This document shows, one piece after another, positions 43,885-55,137 of a stretch of DNA of 64,000 nucleotides. A model generated the notes under the pieces. It made no database searches and had not been told where the DNA came from. It saw only the letters and a list, made by a program, of their open reading frames with translations. The stretch covers positions 744,001-808,000 of the forward strand of contig NZ_CP049865.1 of assembly GCF_011393335.1 (NCBI RefSeq). Reading direction: 5' to 3'. The stretch comes from Propioniciclava coleopterorum. GTDB taxonomy: Bacteria > Actinomycetota > Actinomycetes > Propionibacteriales > Propionibacteriaceae. How positions within the stretch are numbered: position 1 is the first letter of the stretch; the number at the start of each line of letters is the position of its first letter. The position numbers were made by a program, and so were the translations under genes.

Positions 43885-46254
43885 ATGCCACGTTCCGACC
43901 GCTTCCGGCCCGCGACCCATCCCCGCCCCCGGACCGGCCAGATCATCGAGGGGCCGCACTGGCGGATCACGGTGCTGACCGACCGACTGCTCCGGCTGGA
44001 GTGGTCGGCCGACGACCGCTTCGAGGACCGCCCGACCCAGGTCGTGTGGCACCGCGACCTGCCCCCGGCGGAGTTCACGGCGACCAGGCAGGGCGACGGC
44101 GTCCACCTGGACACCGGTGCATTGTCGCTGCAGTACGACGGCCGGCGGTTCTCCCCCGGTGGCCTCAGCATCCGGCAGGACGACGCGCCCGGCCACCACA
44201 CGGTGTGGCACTACGGCGACCCGGAGCCCGTGGTGCGCCCCACCCGCGGCAACATGGGCGGCACGGCCCGCACCCTCGACGAGGTCGACGGCGCCACGCA
44301 ACTGGGGCCCGGCGTGGTCTCGGCGCTGGGATGGGCCACGCTGGACGACTCGGCGTCCCTCGCGCTGGGCGAGGACGGCTGGCCCACCCCCCGCGTCGGC
44401 GACGTCGACCTGTACTTCTTCGGCTACGGCCACGACGCCCCCGCTGCGCTGCGCGGCTTCTACGACCTGACCGGCCCGCAGCCGCTGCTGCCCCGCTGGG
44501 CGCTCGGAAACTGGTGGAGCCGCTACCACCCCTACACCGCGGACGAGTACACCGCCCTCATGGACCGGTTCGCCGCGGCCGACCTGCCGTTCTCGGTGGC
44601 CGTGATCGACATGGACTGGCACTGGGTCGACCTCGAGCCCGGCCACGGCTCAGGCTGGACGGGGTTCTCCTGGAACACGGGGCTCTTCCCCGACCCGGAC
44701 GCCTTCCTCGCGGGCCTGCACGAGCGCGGCCTGAAGGTGTCGCTCAACCTGCACCCCGCCGACGGCGTCCGCTCGTTCGAGGACGCCTACCCGGCGCTGG
44801 CCCGGCGGCTGGGCCTGGACCCGACCGCGGGCGCGCCGATCCCGTTCGCCGTGGACGACCCGGAGTTCATGGCCGCCTACCTCGACGAGGTGCTGCACCC
44901 GATGGAGGCCGCCGGCGTCGACTTCTGGTGGCTCGACTGGCAGCAGGGCACCGCCTCCGGCATCCCGGGGCTGGACCCGCTCTGGTTGCTCAACCACGCC
45001 CACTACCTCGACTCCGGGCGCGACGGCGGCCGTCCGATCACGTTCAGCCGCTACGCCGGCCCGGGGTCGCACCGCTACCCGGTGGGCTTCTCCGGGGACA
45101 CCGTCACGTCGTGGGAGTCGCTGGACTTCCAGCCGTACTTCACCGCCACGGCGGCCAACATCGGCTACGGCTGGTGGAGCCACGACATCGGCGGCCACAT
45201 GTTCGGGACGCGCGACGACGAGATGGTGGCCCGCTGGTTCCAGCTGGGCACCTTCTCCCCGATCAACCGGCTGCACTCCACGGCCAGCCCGTTCCAGGGC
45301 AAGGAACCGTGGATGTTCGGCGCCGAGGCGGACGCGGTGATGAGCGACGCGCTGCGGTTGCGGCACCGGCTGCTGCCCTACCTGTACACGATGAACGAGG
45401 TGGCCCACCGCGCCGGCACGCCGCTGGTCCGACCGCTGTACCACGCCGATCCGCGCCCGGAGGTCGTCTTCCACGCCGCCGACACGTTCCTGTTCGGCAC
45501 CGAACTGCTGGTGGCGCCGATCACCACGCCGCGCAACCGGCGGACCGGACACGCCGCCGTGACGACGTGGCTGCCGGACGGGGACTGGGTCGACTTCTTC
45601 ACCGGACGCCGCTACACCGGCGGCCGGTTCGTGACCCTGCACCGCACCCTCGCCCAGTACCCGGTGCTGGCGCGCGCCGGCGCGATCGTGCCGCTCGTCG
45701 GCGGGGACGACCTCGGCGTGGCGAACCCGGCCCACGTGGTGGCGCGCGTGTTCGCGGGCGCCGACGGCGCGTTTCGCCTGTACGAGGACGACGACGCCCT
45801 CGACCCCGTCGTCGCCCGGACGCCGCTGACGTGGGACGCGGCCACGGGAACGTTCACGATAGGCCCCGTCGACGGGGATCCGTCGGTGCTGCCGCCCCGC
45901 ACCTGGACGGTCGAACTGGTCGGGGTCGCGCCCAACACCGCGGGCGGCGTCTCGACGAGCTACGACGACGCGACCGGGACGCTCACGCTGGATCTCGGGG
46001 AGGTGGACCCCACGGCCGGGGCGTCCCTGAGGCTGGACGCCGCGCCGACCCCGTCCGACCCGCGCACCGACGCGGTGCTGTTCGACCTGATCACCCAGCT
46101 GCAGGTCGGCTACCCCGACAAGCACACGCTGTGGGAGTTCCTCATGACCAATCCCTCCCCGGGCCGCCGGATCGCCGGGCTGCCGGCCCTGCCGATCGCC
46201 GACGACATCAAGGACGTGGTCGCCGAGGTGCTGCTCGCCCAAGCGCAGCCCTGA
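43885..46254 (+). CDS. GH31-family alpha-glycosidase
   Basis: A 789-residue cytoplasmic enzyme. An N-terminal beta-sandwich is followed by the (beta/alpha)8 barrel: ALGNWWSRYHPY, FSVAVIDMDWHWVD, and WWLDWQQG with the nucleophile Asp; SRYAGPGSHRYPVGFSGDT and WSHDIGGHMFG complete the sugar site (the family acid/base lies in the FSGDT region). Closest families by motif are plant/bacterial alpha-xylosidase and alpha-glucosidase-like members, sometimes called DUF5110 proteins. Leaderless ATG 43885. It follows GH20 with a 150-bp gap and ends 14 bp from the convergent uppS-like gene. Linkage specificity cannot be read from sequence. Confidence 0.9.
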   Translation: MPRSDRFRPATHPRPRTGQIIEGPHWRITVLTDRLLRLEWSADDRFEDRPTQVVWHRDLPPAEFTATRQGDGVHLDTGALSLQYDGRRFSPGGLSIRQDDAPGHHTVWHYGDPEPVVRPTRGNMGGTARTLDEVDGATQLGPGVVSALGWATLDDSASLALGEDGWPTPRVGDVDLYFFGYGHDAPAALRGFYDLTGPQPLLPRWALGNWWSRYHPYTADEYTALMDRFAAADLPFSVAVIDMDWHWVDLEPGHGSGWTGFSWNTGLFPDPDAFLAGLHERGLKVSLNLHPADGVRSFEDAYPALARRLGLDPTAGAPIPFAVDDPEFMAAYLDEVLHPMEAAGVDFWWLDWQQGTASGIPGLDPLWLLNHAHYLDSGRDGGRPITFSRYAGPGSHRYPVGFSGDTVTSWESLDFQPYFTATAANIGYGWWSHDIGGHMFGTRDDEMVARWFQLGTFSPINRLHSTASPFQGKEPWMFGAEADAVMSDALRLRHRLLPYLYTMNEVAHRAGTPLVRPLYHADPRPEVVFHAADTFLFGTELLVAPITTPRNRRTGHAAVTTWLPDGDWVDFFTGRRYTGGRFVTLHRTLAQYPVLARAGAIVPLVGGDDLGVANPAHVVARVFAGADGAFRLYEDDDALDPVVARTPLTWDAATGTFTIGPVDGDPSVLPPRTWTVELVGVAPNTAGGVSTSYDDATGTLTLDLGEVDPTAGASLRLDAAPTPSDPRTDAVLFDLITQLQVGYPDKHTLWEFLMTNPSPGRRIAGLPALPIADDIKDVVAEVLLAQAQP

Positions 46255-46268
46255 GGCCGGCGCCGCCG

Positions 46269-47075
46269 TCAGCGGCCGTAGCGGCGTTCGCGGCTGGTGT
46301 AGTCGCGCAGGGCGCGCAGGAAGTCCACGCGCCGGAAGTCGGGCCACAGCGCCTCGCAGAAGTAGAACTCGCTGTGCGCGGACTGCCACATCATGAAGCC
46401 CGACAGCCGCTGTTCCCCCGAGGTGCGGATGATGAGGTCGGGGTCGGGCTGGCCCGCGGTGTAGAGGTGCTCGGCGATGTCGTCGATCTCCAGGGTGCCC
46501 GCCAGTTCCGCAAGCCGCGTCCCCTTCTCCGCCTCGGACGCCAACAGCTTGCGGACGGCGTCGCGCAGTTCGTGGCGGCCGCCGTAGGCCAGCGCGACGT
46601 TGATGCGCATCCCGGGGTTGGCGGCGCTGGCCGCCTCGGCGTCCACGAGCGCGGCCGCCATGTCGGGAGGCAGCATCGTGAGGTCGCCCACGCACTTGAC
46701 CCGCCAGCGCCCGGACGCGGCCAGGTCCACGAACAGCCGCTGGATGACGCCCAGCAGCGGCCCCACGTCGGAGGTGTTGCGGGTCAGGTTCTCGGTCGAG
46801 AGCACCCACAGCGTCACGACCTGGATGCCGACCTCGTCGCACCACCGCACGAACTCCTGCAGCTTGTCCGCTCCGGCCTGGTATCCGGCGACGAGCGGCT
46901 CGCCGGGCGCGTTGAGGCGCGCCCAGCGACGGTTGCCGTCGGCCAGGACGGCGACGTGTCCGGGCAGCCGCCCACGGTCCAGCTCCGCGACGAGCCGCTG
47001 CTCGTAGGTCGAGTAGAGCAGCCCGGCGGGGTGCAGCCGGTCCGCGAGCTCCCGAGCGCGTTCACCCCACGACAT
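46269..47075 (-). CDS. uppS: isoprenyl transferase (cis-prenyltransferase, short-chain Z-FPP synthase type)
   Basis: A 268-residue cis-prenyltransferase. LADGNRRWARLN carries the catalytic Asp and the isopentenyl-diphosphate contact, TLWVLSTENLTR the second motif, and DLIIRTSGEQRLSGFMMWQS the third; EALWPDFRR is the C-terminal motif. The family builds Z-polyprenyl diphosphates for cell-wall lipid carriers. Position beside hemolysin III matches M. tuberculosis Rv1086 (Z-farnesyl diphosphate synthase), so this may be the short-chain enzyme. ATG 47075 is leaderless: TACGCT (47087-47082) ends six bases upstream. Confidence 0.9.
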   Translation of the reverse strand: MSWGERARELADRLHPAGLLYSTYEQRLVAELDRGRLPGHVAVLADGNRRWARLNAPGEPLVAGYQAGADKLQEFVRWCDEVGIQVVTLWVLSTENLTRNTSDVGPLLGVIQRLFVDLAASGRWRVKCVGDLTMLPPDMAAALVDAEAASAANPGMRINVALAYGGRHELRDAVRKLLASEAEKGTRLAELAGTLEIDDIAEHLYTAGQPDPDLIIRTSGEQRLSGFMMWQSAHSEFYFCEALWPDFRRVDFLRALRDYTSRERRYGR

Positions 47076-47093
47076 GGCGTCAGCGTAGTTCGG

Positions 47094-48036
47094 TCAGCGG
47101 GCCACCACGTTGCGCAGCGTCTCCCCCGCCTGAAGGCGGGCGACGTTGTCGTTGAGCAGGGCGTTGGAGCCGTACGCGACGCCCCCGCCACGTGGGGGAA
47201 GATCACGGTGTTCGGGGCGTCCCACAGCGGGCCGTCGGCCGGGTAGGGCTCCGGGTCGGTGACGTCGAGGGCGGCGCCGCCGAGCGTGCCGTCGGTCAGC
47301 GCCGCGACCAGGGCGTCCTGGTCGACGGTGACGCCGCGGCCGACGTTGATCACCCAGGCGTGATCGGGCAGCAGCGCGATCCGCTCGGCGTTGAGGGCCT
47401 TCTGGGTGTCGGGGGCGCTGGGCAGCACCATGACGAGCACGTCGGTCTGCGGCAGGAGCGTGGGCAGGTCGGCGTCCGTCACGACCTCGAAGCCGGCGCG
47501 CTCGCCCGCGCTGTTGGCCACGCCCTTCACGTGCGCGTTCAGCGTGGTGAACAGGCGCGCGATCTGCTGGCCGATGGCGCCGAAGCCCCACACCAGCACG
47601 TTGGTCTCGATCAGCGACCCGAGGCGTCCGTTCGGGCGCAGGGTGCGCCACTCGCCGAACTCGCCGTGCTCCCAGCGGTGCTCCCGCTGCGCCGCCAGCA
47701 TCTCCGGCACCTGCTTGATGCCGGTCAGCGCCAGGGTGAGGGCCGTCTCGGCGACGGTGAAGTTGTGCAGGCCGCGGCCGTTGGTGATGGTCACGCTGTC
47801 GGGGAAGCCCGCGGCGAGCACGCCGTCGGGTCCGGCGGCCAGGGTCTGCACCCAGCGCAGCTGCGTCGCCTCGGTCGCGAGCTGCGTCACGACGGGGACG
47901 TCCAGCCCTGCACGATGGCGGCGTCGGCGTCCAGGTGCTCGGCGGGGATCGGCTCGCGCTCGTCGACGGAGACGACCTCGACGCCGGCGGGCGCCTCGAA
48001 CTCGAACGGGGCATTGTTGGTGGCGAGAATCTTCAC
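47094..48036 (-). pseudogene. D-2-hydroxyacid dehydrogenase, two frameshifts
   Basis: An NAD-dependent 2-hydroxyacid dehydrogenase of about 314 residues in three frame segments. Leaderless GTG 48036 (TAGCGT seven bases upstream) starts VKILATNNAPFEF. At C3 47906-47908 one missing base separates AAIVQG from LDVPVVTQLAT; the body then has VLVWGFGAIGQQIARLF (NAD loop), HAWVINVGRGVTVDQDALVA (catalytic Arg), PEPYPADGPLWD (Glu) and IFPHVAG (His). At C5 47182-47186 a second missing base separates that from GVAYGSNALLNDNVARLQ. Both breaks fit under-called G/C runs, so the gene is probably intact in the organism. Confidence 0.85.
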
Positions 48037-48137
48037 GACGGACACGCTACCGGTCGGCGATGTTGCGCGCGGGGAGGTGCCCACCTACTCTTACCTACGT
48101 GACCGTAACTTACGCTTCGTCAAGTAAGGCGCGAACC

Positions 48138-48779
48138 ATGGACGCGACGACCCTCAAGCCCCGCCTGCGCGGCTGGCTGCATCTCGGCATGACCCCGCTG
48201 ATCCAGCTCGCCGGGGTGATCCTCCTGGTCGCCACGCCCTCGCTGCAGGGCCGGATCGGGGTCGCGGTCTATCTCGCCGGCGCCACGCTGCTGTTCGGCA
48301 CCTCCGCGATCTACCACCGGGGCAGCTGGGGGCCGCGCGCGGCGGCCGTGCTGCGCCGGATGGACCACGCCAACATCTTCGTGTTCATCGCGGCGACCTA
48401 CACCCCGCTCGCGCTGACCCTGCTGGACGCCCGCGACGCGGCGACCCTGCTCACGCTCGTCTGGGTGATCGCCGCGGCCGGGATCACCGTCAAGGTGCTG
48501 TGGATGTCCGCGCCGCGCTGGCTCTACACCGCGATGTACCTCGCGATGGGCTGGGTCGCGGTCTGGTGGCTGCCGACCTTCTGGAGCAGCGGCGGGCCGG
48601 CCATCGTGTCGCTCATCATCGCCGGCGGACTGGTCTACTCGCTCGGCGCGCTGGTCTACGCCCGCAAGCGCCCCGACCCCTCGCCGACGTGGTTCGGCTT
48701 CCACGAGATCTTCCACGCGTGCACCATCGTCGCGGCACTGTGCCACTTCGCGGCGATCGCGCTCTGCGTCCTGCGCTGA
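48138..48779 (+). CDS. hemolysin III / PAQR-family membrane protein (YqfA-like)
   Basis: A 213-residue seven-helix membrane protein. The family motifs are present: SAIYHRGSW near the first conserved His, RRMDHANIFVFIAATYTPL with the conserved Asp-His, and FGFHEIFHACTIVAALCHF with the two C-terminal metal-binding histidines (HxxxH). The family may be zinc-dependent hydrolases. ATG 48138. Its location next to the cis-prenyltransferase and not far from mca matches M. tuberculosis Rv1085c, so the neighbourhood is ancestral. Short inverted TTAC/GTAA words precede it but I assign no site. Confidence 0.9.
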   Translation: MDATTLKPRLRGWLHLGMTPLIQLAGVILLVATPSLQGRIGVAVYLAGATLLFGTSAIYHRGSWGPRAAAVLRRMDHANIFVFIAATYTPLALTLLDARDAATLLTLVWVIAAAGITVKVLWMSAPRWLYTAMYLAMGWVAVWWLPTFWSSGGPAIVSLIIAGGLVYSLGALVYARKRPDPSPTWFGFHEIFHACTIVAALCHFAAIALCVLR

Positions 48780-48817
48780 CGCCCGATCCCGCCCGGCGAT
48801 TCCGCGCGGGAGGCCCG

Positions 48818-49465
48818 TCAGGAGGCGGGGACGACGACCGGACGCGGGGCGGCGTCGGTCACCCCGAGGCCGCGGAGCAGCACCCCGACGCGCGCCCGCA
48901 GCACCCCGCGGGAGTCCGCCGGCGCGCGGCCCACGGCGCCGCGCATCACCTCGTTGACCAGGGCGGAGAACACGAACCGGGCCGCCTCGTCGACCCCGAG
49001 GCCCGCGGCGTCGGCGTCGAGGTGCGGCGCCAGCACGTCCGCGATGCTCGCCACGACGTCGTCGACCAGGGCGAGGGACTCCCGGCGGTGCGGCCCGTCG
49101 TCGCCGAAGAGCACCTCGCGCAGGAAGGGGGCCGCGTTGTCGGGCTGCTGCTCGGCCAGGTCGATGAGCGGCTCCATGAGGTCCAGGACGGCCTCGCCGA
49201 CCGACGAGGCGGCGGACGCGCTCGCGCGCCCGGACGCGACCAGCGGGAGGAGTTGCTCGTTGAGCACCATCAGCAGAAGCTCGGGCTTGGTGGCGGCGTA
49301 GCGGAAGACCGTGCCCTCGGCCACGTCGGCGGCGAGGGCCACCTGCTGGGTGGTGGTGCGGGCGTAGCCCTGGGCGGCGAAGAGCCGGGCGGCGGACTCG
49401 GCGATGCGCCGGAGCTTCTCCGCCTTGTTGCGCTCGCGGCGCCCCAACACCCTGACCGTTGACAT
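48818..49465 (-). CDS. TetR-family regulator, divergent to the YhgE export operon
   Basis: A 215-residue TetR protein with HTH segment LRRIAESAARLFAAQGYART followed by TTQQVALAADVAEGTVFRYA. Leaderless ATG 49465: TAGGAT (49477-49472) ends six bases upstream. It diverges from the ATPase/YhgE pair, and nested TGAGT/ACTCA half sites fill the intergenic region, so it very likely represses that operon and itself. Confidence 0.9.
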   Translation of the reverse strand: MSTVRVLGRRERNKAEKLRRIAESAARLFAAQGYARTTTQQVALAADVAEGTVFRYAATKPELLLMVLNEQLLPLVASGRASASAASSVGEAVLDLMEPLIDLAEQQPDNAAPFLREVLFGDDGPHRRESLALVDDVVASIADVLAPHLDADAAGLGVDEAARFVFSALVNEVMRGAVGRAPADSRGVLRARVGVLLRGLGVTDAAPRPVVVPAS

Positions 49466-49486
49466 GCCGCCATCCTAGCCAATTGT

Positions 49487-49515
49487 TGAGTGAACTCATA
49501 AATGAGTATGCTCAT
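49487..49515. promoter_or_regulatory. nested TetR operator half sites
   Basis: Within 29 bp: TGAGT-GA-ACTCA (49487-49498), ACTCAT-AA-ATGAGT (49494-49507) and ATGAG-TATG-CTCAT (49502-49515). Four alternating half sites cover the start region of the ATPase gene and flank the TetR promoter. Confidence 0.6.
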
Positions 49516-50545
49516 GGATGTGACCGACCTCCCCCGCCACGCCCCCGAACCCGACGACCCCGCCCCCGTCGCCGGCGCGGGCCCGCTTCCCCGGCACGCC
49601 GCACCCGACGACGGCCGTCCGCTCTTCCGCGAGGACGCCCCCGCGGCGGCCGGCGAGGACGCCCCCGCAGCGTTCCCCGCGTCGGACGCCGACGGAGCCC
49701 CCACCGAGGCCGAGCCGGCGCCCGCGGCGTCCCCCGAACACCTGGACGCGACCCTGGCCGACGCGGTCTCCGAACCGACCCGCGCACTCCCGCCGGAGGA
49801 CGCCGCACCCGCTCCGGTGACGGCTCCCGCGGCGACGCCCCCCGCGACCCCTCACTCCCCCGACGCCGCCGCGGCGGCCGGGCGGGCCGCACCCTCCCCC
49901 GCCCCCAGCCCCGCGGTGATCGAGGCCACGGGCTTCGGGATGGCCACCCACGACCCGGCCTTCACCGGGCTGGACATCCTCGTGCCGGCCGGCCGCTTCG
50001 CGGCGGTCGTGGGTGCGGCCGGCACCGGCAAGTCGACGCTGCTGCTGGCCCTGACCGGACGCATGCGGCCCGTCACCGGGGCGCTGCTGGTCGGCGGTCG
50101 CGACGGCATCCGGCACCCCGGGAGGGTCCGCACCTCGACGGCCATCGCCCGACTGGCCGACCTCATCACGCCCGAGGCGTCCCTCACCCTGGACGACTGC
50201 CTCACCGAGCGCACCCTGTTCGACGCCGCCGATCCCCGCGCGCGGGAGGCGAACTATCTGCACGCCGCCCGCCTGCTCGGGCTGGACGCCCCCCGCGGCA
50301 CCCTCTACAAGGATCTGGCCCCGGTCGACCAGACCCGCGCCGCGCTCGCGCTGGCCTGCGTCCGCCCCAGCACCGTGATCGTCCTGGACGACCTCGACTA
50401 CGACGTCACCCTGGACGAGCAGCGCGCCCTGTGGGACGGCGTCGCCGCCCTCGCCGCGGACGGCCAGCCCGTGATCGCGGCCACCACCGAACGCTCCGCC
50501 GTGCACCCCGACGCGGTCGTCATCGACCTGGAACCGGAGGCCTGA
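49502..50545 (+). CDS. atypical ABC ATPase with long Ala/Pro-rich N-terminus
   Basis: A 347-residue protein. Residues 1-~140 are low-complexity, rich in Ala, Pro, Glu and Asp, with no fold expected. The ATPase part has an intact Walker A (VVGAAGTGKSTLLLALTG) and Walker B (STVIVLDDLD), but the catalytic Glu is replaced by Asp and the LSGGQ signature is LAPVDQ, so it departs from normal ABC exporters. Start codons at 49502, 49508 and 49514 are all in frame; the first is annotated. It precedes the YhgE/Pip gene by four bases, forming a TetR-controlled pair. It probably assembles with the YhgE protein, but active transport is uncertain given the altered motifs. Confidence 0.75.
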   Translation: MSMLMDVTDLPRHAPEPDDPAPVAGAGPLPRHAAPDDGRPLFREDAPAAAGEDAPAAFPASDADGAPTEAEPAPAASPEHLDATLADAVSEPTRALPPEDAAPAPVTAPAATPPATPHSPDAAAAAGRAAPSPAPSPAVIEATGFGMATHDPAFTGLDILVPAGRFAAVVGAAGTGKSTLLLALTGRMRPVTGALLVGGRDGIRHPGRVRTSTAIARLADLITPEASLTLDDCLTERTLFDAADPRAREANYLHAARLLGLDAPRGTLYKDLAPVDQTRAALALACVRPSTVIVLDDLDYDVTLDEQRALWDGVAALAADGQPVIAATTERSAVHPDAVVIDLEPEA

Positions 50546-50549
50546 CCCC

Positions 50550-52700
50550 ATGCTGGATTCCGCCAACAACCCCCTCACGCTGGCCCGCTTCGAGCTGAAG
50601 CGGTTCCGCGGCTTCCTGCCCCGGATCGCGCTGGTCTTCATCCTGCTGATCCCGCTGCTGTACGGCTGCATCTACCTGGCCGGCAACTGGGACCCCTACG
50701 GCCGCCTCGACCAGGTTCCCGTCGCCGTGGTGAACCACGACGAGCCGACCACGGTCAACGACAAGCGCGTCGCCGCCGGCGAGGACTTCGTCGCCAGCCT
50801 GCACCGCGAGGCCACCTTCAAGTTCCTCGACACCGACGACGCGGACGCCGCCGCGGGCCTGCAGGAGGGGCGCTACTACCTGGTGATCACGGTGCCGAAG
50901 GACTTCTCCACCGACCTGGTCAGCGGCCAGGGCGACGACCCGCAGCGCGCGAAGATCATGCTGCAGCGCAACGACGCCAACGGCTTCGTGATCGGCACCA
51001 TCACCAACAGCGCCCAGACGTCCATCGCCAAGGCGATCGACGAGACCGCGGTCCGCAGCTACTTCGAGGCCGTCTTCGCGAACCTGGCCACGATCCGCGA
51101 GGGCATGGACGCCGCCGCCGACGGGGCGGGCAAGCTGGACGCCGGCCTGGCGACCGCGCACGAGGGCAGCACCCAGCTGCGCGCGGGCGCGGGGAAGGCC
51201 GCCGACGGCGCGGACGCGCTGGCCTCGGGCGCGAGCCGACTCAACGCCGGCGCGATCACCGCCCGCGACGGCGCCAACCAGCTGGCCTCCGGGCTGGACC
51301 AGTTGCACGCGGGGGCCGGGACGCTGGCGTCCGGGTCGGCGCAGGTCGCGGGCGGCACCCAGCAGGTCGCCGACACCGTCGACCCGGTGCTGACCGTGGC
51401 CGCGGAGAAGCTGCCCGGCGCCGAGCAGCGGGTCAAGGCCGCCTCCGAGCGGATCAACACCGTCGCGGGGAAGCTCGCCACGGGCAGCGGCTCGATCTCG
51501 GCGCAGACGAAGGCGGCCGTCGCGGACGCCGACGCGCTGATCGCCGCGCACCCCGAGCTGGCCGGCGACCCGGCGATGCAGCGCCTCAGGAACGCCCTCG
51601 ACCGGACCAACACCACGGCCGGGGCGATCGACGCCGACGTGAAGGCCGCGGCGTCCGACGTGTCGGCGGCGAACACCGCCATCCAGGGCGCGGGCGACCT
51701 CGCCGCCAAGGCCCGGGACGCCAAGGCCAAGGTCGACCAGCTCAACAGCGGCGCGCACCAGGTGTCCTCGGGTGCCGCGCAGCTCCGCGACGGGCTGGGC
51801 ACGGCCGCGCCGTCCGCCCACACGCTCGCGACGGGGCTGGGCACGCTCGCCGACGGGGCGTCCCAGCTCAACTCGGGCGCCACGGAACTGGCCGCGGGCA
51901 ACCGGCAGCTCGCCGGCGGGTCCGCCACGCTGGACGACGGCCTGGCCCAGCTCGCCACCGGCGCGCACGAGTTGTCGACCAGGCTCGCCGACGGCGCCGC
52001 CAAGCTGCCGCACCTGACCGACGACGAGACCGACCGGGCCGTGCAGGTGCTGTCCGCGCCCGTCGACGTGACGATGGAGGTGGAGAACCCCGCCCACGTC
52101 TACGGCCGCGGGCTGGCGCCGATGTTCTTCTCGATCGCCTTGTGGGTGCTCGGCATCTCCGCGTTCTTCCTCGTGCGTCCGATCACGGGCCGCGTCATCG
52201 CTGGCCGCGCGAACGACGTCCGGATCGCGATCACCGCCTGGCTGCCGCTGGCCGGCATCTCGGTCATCGCCGGCTGGCTGATGCTGGCCGCGGCCTGGAT
52301 CGGCCTGGGGCTCGATCCGGTGCACCCGTGGCTGATGATCGGCATGGTGACGCTGGTGTCGCTGGCGTTCTCGTCGGTGGCGCACCTGCTGCGGACCTCG
52401 CTGGGGCTCGTCGCGACCGCCGCCATGCTCATCGTGCTGATCCTGCAGCTCTCCAGTTCGGGCGGCACGTACCCACCCGAACTGCTGCCGCCGTTCTTCT
52501 CCACCATCGGCCACGTCATGCCGATGACCTACACGATCGACGCGTTCCGCATCACGATCTCGGGCGGCCTGATGACCAAGCTCGCCCGGGACGCGATCCT
52601 GATGGTGGTGCTGCTCGTCTCGTGCCTGGCGCTGCTCGTGCTCGTGGTGCACCGCCGCCGGCAGTTCACCGAGAAGGACCTGCACCCGCCGTTCGGCTGA
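50550..52700 (+). CDS. YhgE/Pip-family membrane protein (ABC-2-like)
   Basis: A 716-residue protein of the YhgE/Pip (phage infection protein) family. One N-terminal membrane helix (IALVFILLIPLLYGCIYLAG) leads into PVAVVNHDEP. A long extracytoplasmic region with repeated GAxxLxxG units (about 15, residues ~190-490) forms extended helices, and five C-terminal helices of ABC2_membrane type follow (FSIALWVLGISAFFLV ... LLVSCLALLVLVV). Relatives include the phage receptor-associated Pip and the type VII secretion protein EsaA. Here it pairs with an atypical ATPase under a TetR regulator, which suggests an inducible exporter. Confidence 0.87.
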   Translation: MLDSANNPLTLARFELKRFRGFLPRIALVFILLIPLLYGCIYLAGNWDPYGRLDQVPVAVVNHDEPTTVNDKRVAAGEDFVASLHREATFKFLDTDDADAAAGLQEGRYYLVITVPKDFSTDLVSGQGDDPQRAKIMLQRNDANGFVIGTITNSAQTSIAKAIDETAVRSYFEAVFANLATIREGMDAAADGAGKLDAGLATAHEGSTQLRAGAGKAADGADALASGASRLNAGAITARDGANQLASGLDQLHAGAGTLASGSAQVAGGTQQVADTVDPVLTVAAEKLPGAEQRVKAASERINTVAGKLATGSGSISAQTKAAVADADALIAAHPELAGDPAMQRLRNALDRTNTTAGAIDADVKAAASDVSAANTAIQGAGDLAAKARDAKAKVDQLNSGAHQVSSGAAQLRDGLGTAAPSAHTLATGLGTLADGASQLNSGATELAAGNRQLAGGSATLDDGLAQLATGAHELSTRLADGAAKLPHLTDDETDRAVQVLSAPVDVTMEVENPAHVYGRGLAPMFFSIALWVLGISAFFLVRPITGRVIAGRANDVRIAITAWLPLAGISVIAGWLMLAAAWIGLGLDPVHPWLMIGMVTLVSLAFSSVAHLLRTSLGLVATAAMLIVLILQLSSSGGTYPPELLPPFFSTIGHVMPMTYTIDAFRITISGGLMTKLARDAILMVVLLVSCLALLVLVVHRRRQFTEKDLHPPFG

Positions 52701-52722
52701 CCGGCACCGGCGGCGCCGAATG

Positions 52723-52754
52723 CGGTCCCCGGGCACGTTCAGCACCCGGGGCCG
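52723..52754. terminator. hairpin between convergent genes
   Basis: CGG-T-CCCCGGG, an 11-nt loop, then CCCGGGG-CCG: 10 bp with one bulged T, between the YhgE and DUF255 genes, which converge. Confidence 0.55.
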
Positions 52755-52776
52755 TACGCACGGCCGCCCGGACGCC

Positions 52777-54890
<2,114 letters not shown>

Positions 54891-54933
54891 GGTTCAACCC
54901 TGCCAGACGCGCGGGGCGCCGGGCGCCGGGGGC

Positions 54934-55137
54934 TCAGGGCTGGTCGGTGCCCCGGCGATCGCCGCGGGCCTGCTGCGCCCGCACCTCGTCGGAGGTGGGC
55001 AGGTCGGGGTAGTCGGCCCGCTTCAGGTGCTTGCGCATGTTCACGAACAGCAGGAGCAGCGCGATGAGGAGCACCAGCGTGACGACGAGCGCCAGCCAGC
55101 CGGGGGCCTGGGCGGCCCCTAGATCGTGTAGTACCAC
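54934..55137 (-). CDS. small single-pass membrane protein (mca-linked)
   Basis: A 67-residue protein with one long hydrophobic helix (WLALVVTLVLLIALLLLFVN) and a polar C-tail (KHLKRADYPDLP). GTG 55137 overlaps the end of mca by 19 bp on the same strand. It occupies the place of M. tuberculosis Rv1083 between mca and the DUF255 gene. No function is known. Confidence 0.75.
   Translation of the reverse strand: MVLHDLGAAQAPGWLALVVTLVLLIALLLLFVNMRKHLKRADYPDLPTSDEVRAQQARGDRRGTDQP

Noticed and set aside
42136-46254. GH20 and GH31 as part of the LacI-controlled polysaccharide locus
   Set aside because: They lie 12 kb away, have leaderless promoters and carry no copy of the TACAMCGWTGTA operator.
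48091-48128. TTAC/GTAA inverted words before hemolysin III as an operator
   Set aside because: The arms are only 5 bp with variable spacing, and no second instance or regulator could be linked to them.
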